A program made the translations under genes and the position numbers. Below the pieces are notes generated by a model. The model was given only the letters and a program-made list of their open reading frames with translations, ran no database searches and had not been told where the DNA came from. DNA of 64,000 nucleotides, from positions 18,645,165-18,709,164 of the forward strand of contig JANCRA010000016.1 of assembly GCA_024362935.1 (NCBI GenBank), in the 5' to 3' direction. Within the stretch, counting starts at the first letter, position 1; every line of letters begins with the position of its first letter. The stretch is from Setophaga petechia (Eukaryota > Chordata > Aves > Passeriformes > Parulidae). Shown piece by piece: positions 56,345 through 64,000 of this stretch.

Positions 56345-56587
56345 CCACTGGTGCAGAGGTAAAAGATTGGGAAGAGATTCCTCCCTGTGAGGGTGGGGAG
56401 GGCCTGGCACCCAGGTTGCCCAGAGAAGCTGTGGCTGCCCCATCTGTTGAAGAATCCAAGGCCAGGTTGGGCAGGGCTTGGAGCAACCTGGGATAGTAGG
56501 AGGTGTCCCTGCCCATGCGGAGGGGTTGTAACTAGATGGGATTTAAGGTCCCTTCCAACCCAACCCATCTCCTGACATCATGATTCT
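56345..56587 (+). mobile_element. CR1 LINE 3' fragment
   Basis: gattgggaagagattcctcc, gggcctggcacccaggttgc, gggcttggagcaacctggga, then ttaaggtcccttccaaccca and a gattctat end. It lies 600-800 bp upstream of the OAZ2 CpG island. Confidence 0.9.
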
Positions 56588-59500
56588 ATATCCTGCTTAA
56601 AAGTATGTTGCTGGTGCATAAAATGTGGCCTGGGATACAACAGGTAAGCAGGAGCCAGCCATAATCCAGGTAATAGGAGCCAGTGTAAAGATTGAACACA
56701 TGGAAAACAGAATGTGGAGCTGCCCATGATAGGATTCTGCGGGGGCTTTTGGTGAGCAATGTATCCATGAGAGAAAAGAAGTCACACAGGCAAAGAAGAG
56801 GCTCCTGGAGAACCAGGCACATGGAAGAACTTGGGGGCTTCAGTCCTGCAAGAGAGCTTGGTGGGTGCTGAGCCTTCACATGGGGTCAGGGGGTGAGCAG
56901 CCCTCTGGAAGAGAAGCCCTGGAGTCGCTGTGGCTGCCAGCCCAGCCCCCAGGGTTGGAGTCCTGCAGGGTCTCACACCTGGGCACGGCAGAGGCGGCTC
57001 CTGAGTGGCACATGCAGCAGCCTGAGGTGCCATGCCCCAGCGGGCTCAGGGGCTCTGGGTTCTGACAAGCATCCCTGGGCTGGTGCTTCCCGCTTCCCAG
57101 TGCAGCGGCGCTGCCCCTTGCTCGGCAGGAAAGGACCAGATGTTCTGCAGAAAGCTGGACATCAGCCAGGGCCCAAGTTCAAACAGAGCCCATTAAATGG
57201 CCTTTTCCCCCTTCCTTTGCATTTCCAGCCCTGCTTGAAGCCCTGATTCTATTTATAATGCCCAGGAAAAGCGAATTGAGACTTTCCCACAGTTCTGGCT
57301 TCTCAGGCGATTGTTGTTTGGGAAGCTGGAATGTACGTAGTATTATTTTTGCATCTCCCTGGGAAGGGTTTTTATTTTTTATTGCGTGTCACTCCGTGTC
57401 CCCATCTGTGCTGAGGAGGAGGGTGTGTGAAGCACAAGGTGTCCGGTGCTGCTCACAGCTCTCCAATGCTCTGCCACTGCAGGTTGAGGGGTCTGTGCCC
57501 ATGAGCCCACCCGGGGAGGGTGCTGGGTGCACTGAGAGGTGTCCTGACAAGCCATGAGGCTGGAGGCCAAAGAGGGGCATTGCCCTCAAGAAATAGCCCC
57601 TGTCTCGGTGCCAAGCCCTGGGAGCACCCATCATCATAAGGCTCTGTGCCTTAGTGTCCCCTGAGTGCAGAGGAGAGAACACCAAGACCCCTGCTGGGAG
57701 CAATGGGCTCATCATTCCTGCTCTGCCTGGGGTTTGGCATCGACACATGCCCTTGTGCCACAGATTTGGGGTGGCAGAGCTGCCACATGAGGCTGGGCCT
57801 GACAGCCAGGCTGCGGGGTCACTGTTTGTGTGGTGCCAGTGCCAGCAGAGGCCAGCAGGTTCTGTATTTGCCATTCTTGGCCATGTGAGGCTGTTCCCTG
57901 CACGGAGCTGCTGTGGGATATTCTGGGCTGCCCCTGAGCTCCCGTGCCCCTGGGCAGGCAGGTATTTCACAGAGCAAAACCACCTTGCTTGGACTCAGGT
58001 CCTGCCTGTCCTGTCCCTTGTCACTGTCACCAGGCCACACTGCCCACAATGCTCCTGGCTCTCTCTTCCCCTGCCCTGCAAGGTCCTGCACCACTCCATT
58101 CTCTCTGTGCCTCAGGACCTTCCTGCTCTTCCTGGGTTTTATTGCCCTGCCCAGGATTTTGGCAGTGAGAAAAACTGTTTGCACCATATTTTTGGACAGT
58201 TTCTTTTTGCCACAGCCAGTCTGGTGAAGGACAGACACCTCCAAATAGCTTTACTCTGTCACACTGGCTTCTGGGGTTGACTATCCCAAATTCTAGATGC
58301 AAAACAGATGCAGTCTGCAACCTTTCTGTTTTAGAAGCTTGCAAACACTAATTTAGCATCTCCTTAATTATTGTGATTAAATGTGGACTGCGTAGCTCCT
58401 AAAAATAACTTCCCATGAGGACAAACTATGGAAAGAAGTGATCAGTGATTCCCCAGCTAGGAGAATGGAGACTCAGAGCCCCTCTGTGCCTGGAGCTGGT
58501 GACACTCGTGGGCTGGGGCAGGGCAGGTGGCTGTAGCCTCTCAGAGCTGCTGCCACCAGGATGGAAGCTTCTAGATGGGAGAGAGGCAAGGCCAGGGCGA
58601 GATCACTCAGTCACAGCCTTGAGCACAGGGCTGACAGCAGGGACAGTGCCCAGATGTTGGGGGCCATGGAGGCAAGGGGGGCCCTGCAGGACAGGCTGTG
58701 CCTCTGACATTTGCTCCAGGCTCTTCCTTGCCCCAGCCCTGGCCCTGCCTGTGTGTGAGAATGAGTTCACCAGCTCAGTGGCTCCGTGGCCTTGCAGTCA
58801 CACTGGAACTTGTGGCCATTCAGATAAGGGAGAGAGAGCTGCTGCAGAGGAGAAGCTCTGGGATGTTTGCAGCTTTCCCCTGTGTGTGTTCCCCAGGCAG
58901 TTCTGCATGTGTGCCTCCCTGCAGCAGAGCACAGGCAGCACTGGGGTGTAAAATGGGCATCACATTGCACAGACAGCTCCTCAGTACCTGCAGGAGTGCT
59001 GCACAGCTGGCTCTGCTTGAAAGTGTTGCCTACTGGAAAACACTTCCACAGGTTTCCAGGCAATGAGGTAAAAGGGTTGGTAGATTTCAGTGTAATTAAT
59101 ACCCTGTAGTTATTTAAAAACATTGTTAGAAATGTGTCATTCAGAACTTTCTAGGGCTGGACACGTACCTCAGGATGTAATTAAGTTTTCAACAGTGCCT
59201 TTTCATCCCCTTCTATGACTGATCCTCCTTTTAATGTGAGGATCTTGTTTTCCTAAGGAAAAAAACAAAAATGAACCCTGCCAGAGAATTTTGTTTTCAT
59301 ACCTCAGTCCCAGCCCTTCTGCCAGCTCGGCCTTCCTGTGCTGACATGTCTGTGTCTGTTACAACCAAAACAGCACCAGGAGCATTCCTGGGATTTTGGT
59401 TCCCTGTGTTTTGAGGTGAGCTGTGCATAAATTCCCTAAAGCTGGCCCATCAGTGCATCTGGAATTGTCTTGAGAGCCCATCTGTAAATCTGCAAGGTGG

Positions 59501-62500
59501 GTTTTAATTGTTTGAACAGTCAAATTGGTTGGTGTCACTCACCTGTGTCTTCGATCTGCTTCACATCTGTAACAACAAATGAGGTTCCTTCCAAACCGGG
59601 CTGATCGTTTTCTGCTCTCCCTTTATATTTCCAGCAGGATGACTTGATTTCCTGGCAGACCTGCCTGGAGCTGAGGGTCAGATTTAAGGCATGTTGCTGA
59701 CATCAGTGGCTTTCTTTTTTAATGAGCTTTGTCAGAATTCGTTCTTTAGCCATTAAGTGGTGCCAGTGTGGAGTTCATGCATGAGCTGAGCTGAAACCTG
59801 CTCGGTGTGAATTAGTGATGAGGGAAAAGGAGGTCAGGGAACTTCTTGTTTCAGGGAATGGTGATAACTGGTGTGTCCAAGGCCTGGAACCAGGGAATGG
59901 GCAGAAGAAAACTTACAAATCATGACAAAGGATGAATTCCCACTGCTGTGCTCTGAGGAGGCCTTGTCCCTCCTCATGCCAGTGGGATGTGCATCAGCAC
60001 CAAGCAAAGGTGCTCCTGTGCAGCCTGAATTTGGGTGGTACTGGGAGGAGCTGGATGGTGTCAGGGGAGGGGCTGGTGATATGACATGATGGCCCATCAT
60101 GAGAGAGGTCTGTCACAAACTCGTGTCATTGATGAGCCCTGTGCTCCAGAAGGATGCTGTGGGCCAGTGTCAATGCCTTTGGAAAGGGCTCTGCTGGTAT
60201 GATGGGATGGCCATGGAGAAGACATGCCAGAGTAAATCCCTGACTGTCCCTCCAAGCAGTGAGTGTTGGAATGTGTTGCCCTGAAGAGGCACAGGGATTT
60301 TACTGGCAAACACTGAAAAACAAGGCAGTTCCTCCACCTGTGGTGACCTGGCACAACAGAACCTGGGGATGGGGTGTGATGGAGATGGTGATCCATGGGG
60401 TGCAGAGGCTCCAGCCAGGCAGGAACATGTGCATGGGAGGCTCAGGCACGCAGCTCCCAGCTCTGGACTGCGTCAGCCGAGCTGGCAGTGAGGAGTATCT
60501 GTGGCAGCTGGGGCTTGCTCCAGAGGTCACTTCTTCCTTGGCCAAAATAAATACTTCTGTGATTCCCTGTCCCTGTTTCCACTGCCTGTAGCTTCTCTGC
60601 ATCATCCCTGCTGCTCTGTGCCCAAAGCTCTTTTCCTTGGTTGTTTGTGGAGTACGACACACTCCAGGGTACTCGGTGCAAGGTCTGGTGGGTGGCACAA
60701 AGAGACAAAAAAGGGATAAAATCAAGGACAAATTGATAAAAAGGAGCATACAGGAAAGCCCTTGGGTGGTGGGGAGGTGCCTTGCTGCTAGCATTTGCAC
60801 ATCTGAATCCAGCCAGGGCTTTGTATTGATTCCTTTAAAAGCTCATTCAATTATTTTTACAATGAGCTCATCTTTCCTGGCACATCCTTGCTCCCTGTGC
60901 ATTCCATGCTGGCATGGCAGGTGTAGTCATCCACAATAAGCTGGGAACAGCAGCTCTGCTGCTTGTCCCTGGAGAAGAAGAGGTCTTGTCTTGGCTGCTT
61001 GTAGGCACTGTGTGGAGGTGGGATGGATGGAGCTGGAGGTGTTTCTGATGGAGCTGCCTGAACTTAGCCAAAACAGGGCCTGTGTGCTGCCTCTGAGCAG
61101 TGGGACTTGCCCAAAAGCTGGTTTTTTGTGGTCAATACTCTAGGAAAAGCTCCCATGAACAGAGGTGGAGTTGTGAAACAGACTGGGTGGTGTGTTGGTA
61201 CATGGTGAGGAGCCACTGCTACTCCAGCTAAAAATCCAAAAGGCCTCTTGGAGTTGTGTTTTTAAGGCCAGAAGCTGACTGCTCACTGCAAGGACAGTAA
61301 AAAATGAAAGTCTTTGTGTCTGCCCATGGCATTCACAGTACCTGAGTGAGGCTTCTTAGAAATTTCACATGTCAAGAAGTCAGAGCTGTGTCTTGGGGGA
61401 GCTTATTTTGTATCATTCCTCTTAACCTATGGATGTATCATAAAATAGGAAATCTTGGAAACCCCAAATCTGGAAATCTGGAGTCCCTGCAGATCTGAAA
61501 TCCTTCAAGTGCTGCCCCAAAGCACCCTGAGCAGAGGGTGCTCCCTGGTGAGGTGACACCAGCAGCACCCAAAGCCTCGTTCTCCCTACATGTTCAATTT
61601 AAGGAGTGAACCAAGGAGTGGATCCCATGGATGTGACACAGGAGCTTGGTTCCATCCTCAGGAGGGACTTGTGTCAAGTCTTGGGGATGCTGCAGGGCAG
61701 CACCAGTGGTTCAGGGCTGAGGATTCACCCCCAGCTGCAGAGCTCCTGTCTGCTGACACCTCCTGTGCTGCTGCTGAAGCCGTTGGAAACAAAGAGCCAA
61801 GAAGCTCAAGGACCTGTCCAGGCAGAACACCTCCTTTTGCTTTAATAATTTTGTTTTTCTCAATTCTACACCCCCATAATAATGTGTCCAGGCCTGTTTC
61901 ACTATACTTCTTCACTCAGAGGATTCATTCTGAGATCCAGATATTTCTAGAACATGATCATGCCTCTGTCCCATCCTCTGCAAAAAAGGTAGTGTTGTTT
62001 CTCTCTTTCCATGTCACACATGCAAACATGGATTTTGCCAGCTGGGTTTGGGGATGCACTCCCTGCAGAACACCCAGATCTGTGTGGATTCTTCCTCTCT
62101 GTGCCTCGGTGTGTGTGAGATGTGTGCTGGGCACATTTCTGTTCCAGTGCAGTCAGATTCATAAAGCTCCTGTTTTTGCAGCCCCACAGGAATTTGCAGG
62201 CTCAGTGAAATTGCTGGGGGCTCCCTGCAGAGGCTGGCTGGGTGTTAGCCCTCTGCAGCATCTGCAAGCAGAGGCAAAGGGCTGATGGAAGAGAATTTTT
62301 CTGCAAAGCTGCATTCTCTGCTCCAGCTTCTGGCTCCTGTCAGCAGCTGCAGTGTGTTAACCACAAGCCAAGGTGCTGCTATTCCTCAGGTTGCTCATTT
62401 TATGGAAATGAGCTCCTCTATAGTACCCAAATACTGTTAAAATTGTCCTGTGGATAGTTTTATTATGAACGGCTGTGTATGTAGGTTCTTGTCTCCTTGC

Positions 62501-64000
62501 ATTTTGTGCTTTTTGGTCTAATGTACATTCTTCCAAGTGATGCAGCTCACTTATTTATTCACAATATGCTAAATATCTTAATCTAATATAAACTTAGGAT
62601 CCTTTTGTCTTCCAAACCCATGAAATATGCCTTTCCCTGTGATTCAAAGTTACTGTGGTTTTGGATTTTTTAAGATACAATTAATTTACTCTTGTAAAAT
62701 TACATTCTTTGTTTGAATCTCTCCAAGAAACCACTGCTTGGGCACGCAGAGGGAGAGAAAAAGCTTGGATTCTGGAGGAGCTGAAAGTTTAGTTTAGGAG
62801 GGGCAGTTTGGGAGAAGAATGAGCAAAATGCCATGAACTCTTTTACAGACAAAGGTCTACACAACCATCATAGAAGACTCAAAAGCTCAAAACTCCCATC
62901 ACCTGGAACTCTGGGGGCAAACTGATAGAAAGAAAGTAAACTCAAGGTTCCTCATGCAGTATCCTGTTACAATAGTTGATGAATGATTTGGTTTTTACCT
63001 CACAAAGATGACTGCAAATCTTTTGGGGGTTGTTGGCACATATCCATAGCAAGCTGAGTGTGTGTGTGTGTCTGCCTGGGAGCAGGGAACACAGCTGGGA
63101 AGGTTCTGTGCCTCCATGAGGTAGGAGAGGAGGATCTTTCATTCTCAGAGCTCCTGTGAGTGTTTGTGGGTGCCTGCAGTGGTATTCTGTGCTCCTGTGC
63201 CTGTTGGGGCTTATGGCAGGGCTGTGTTCTCAGTGTACTTTGCAGTATTGTTAAAAGTGCACTGGCAGACAGGGTGAGGGTTTGTCAGCTCAGAAGGTGG
63301 CCACATGCCAAACGTTTTCATCCCAATTACCTTGCAGCTCTCCTTGTCCCACGGAAGTGTTATTGCAACACAGCTTTGCTCAAAGAATGGAGAGGAAAGA
63401 AACAAGAGAGAGACAGGAAAAGGGCCTCCCAGGCTCTGCATGGCTTTGCCTGTGATTTGGGCACCTTTGAGTTGCAGGTTACTCCAGCTGGATTCATCCT
63501 GAGTTGACCATCAGGAGGAGCCCCTAAGAAATCAAATGTTTGTCTTCAAGAGCCCACAGCTAAACAGATTTCCAGAGACCTCCCTCCTTCAGGAGAGCCA
63601 AACAAGGTGCAGACTCAGCTGTGATTGTCATCACCACGTGCAGGGGCAGCCTGCTGTCCTGGAGCTCCAGTTCTAACCTCCAAGTGATCCTAAGCTCCAG
63701 AAAATCCAAATGTTTTGAAAAAAAGAAACTTGAGAATGTACTCATCAAACAGCTGAGCCAGGGATTCATGAGCTGCCATCTGTAATGCTCTGGAACACTG
63801 ATAAAAAGTGCCCAAGGCACGTACATGGAGGGCATTCCCAAATTCAGTTCCTGGATAGCTTTGCCCTGCCATGTGTGTGACGGGTCGATGTTGAACGTAC
63901 CTAAGGTAGATTCCTCTATGAGCTCTGGAGCCCAGGCTGAGCAGGGAAGCACTGCTGCTCCCTGCACATCGGCCTTCTCCCTGCACATCCCTCGAAGAAG
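56588..64000. other. Region upstream of OAZ2 without a recognised gene
   Basis: No frame on either strand looks coding by eye. In amniotes the next gene is expected to be RBPMS2 on the - strand; I looked for its RRM motifs and its C-terminal residues and found none. AT-rich stretches at about 57230-57400 and 62380-62720 could be regulatory or distal UTR. A short GT run lies at 63059-63072. Confidence 0.75.

Noticed and set aside
56588..64000. RBPMS2 exons, expected next in amniote gene order
   Set aside because: No frame shows RRM motifs or the known C-terminal residues. The gene probably starts beyond the window.

Overview
This is a vertebrate chromosomal segment, almost certainly from a bird. 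Coding exons have GT/AG splice sites and lie in long introns. Many CR1-type LINE 3' tails (sense strand ending in 'ccaacccaaac...gattct') are scattered in both orientations. The order ZNF609 followed by OAZ2 in opposite orientation matches the amniote arrangement I know. A songbird is plausible, but I cannot prove the species.

Layout. Bases 1-26653 are the 3' part of a very large ZNF609 intron. It holds no exon I can defend, only CR1 fragments, a (CATC)n microsatellite, T-rich tracts and a few stretches that look like conserved non-coding elements. Bases 26654-39209 carry the last seven coding exons of ZNF609 on the + strand: 1167 codons plus the stop, all phases consistent. The first coding exon (about 244 residues by comparison with the 1411-residue human protein) lies upstream of the window. 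A GC-rich 3' UTR runs to a poly(A) signal at 41573-41578 and probably contains one small UTR intron.

Bases 43015-55600 hold a complete OAZ2 gene (ornithine decarboxylase antizyme 2) on the - strand: five coding exons, a CpG-island promoter with a palindromic CRE, and a poly(A) signal at 43036-43041. Its reading frame is deliberately broken. ORF1 stops at a TGA after 32 codons, and the antizyme (190 aa) is made only by +1 ribosomal frameshifting at TCC-TGA. A pseudoknot that can be drawn directly from the DNA lies just downstream. The two genes are convergent, with about 1.4 kb between their 3' ends.

Bases 55800-64000 lie upstream of OAZ2. They hold a 39-41 bp minisatellite abutting the promoter, a CR1 tail and otherwise single-copy DNA in which I recognise no gene.

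The genes are not known to work together. ZNF609 is a nuclear transcription-regulating protein; OAZ2 is a polyamine-homeostasis regulator. I see no previously undescribed multi-gene system. The most notable content is the recoding signal in OAZ2, a 45-nt near-duplicate shared by a ZNF609 intron and the ZNF609 3' UTR, a tandem duplication that includes a ZNF609 splice acceptor region, and the minisatellite at the OAZ2 promoter.
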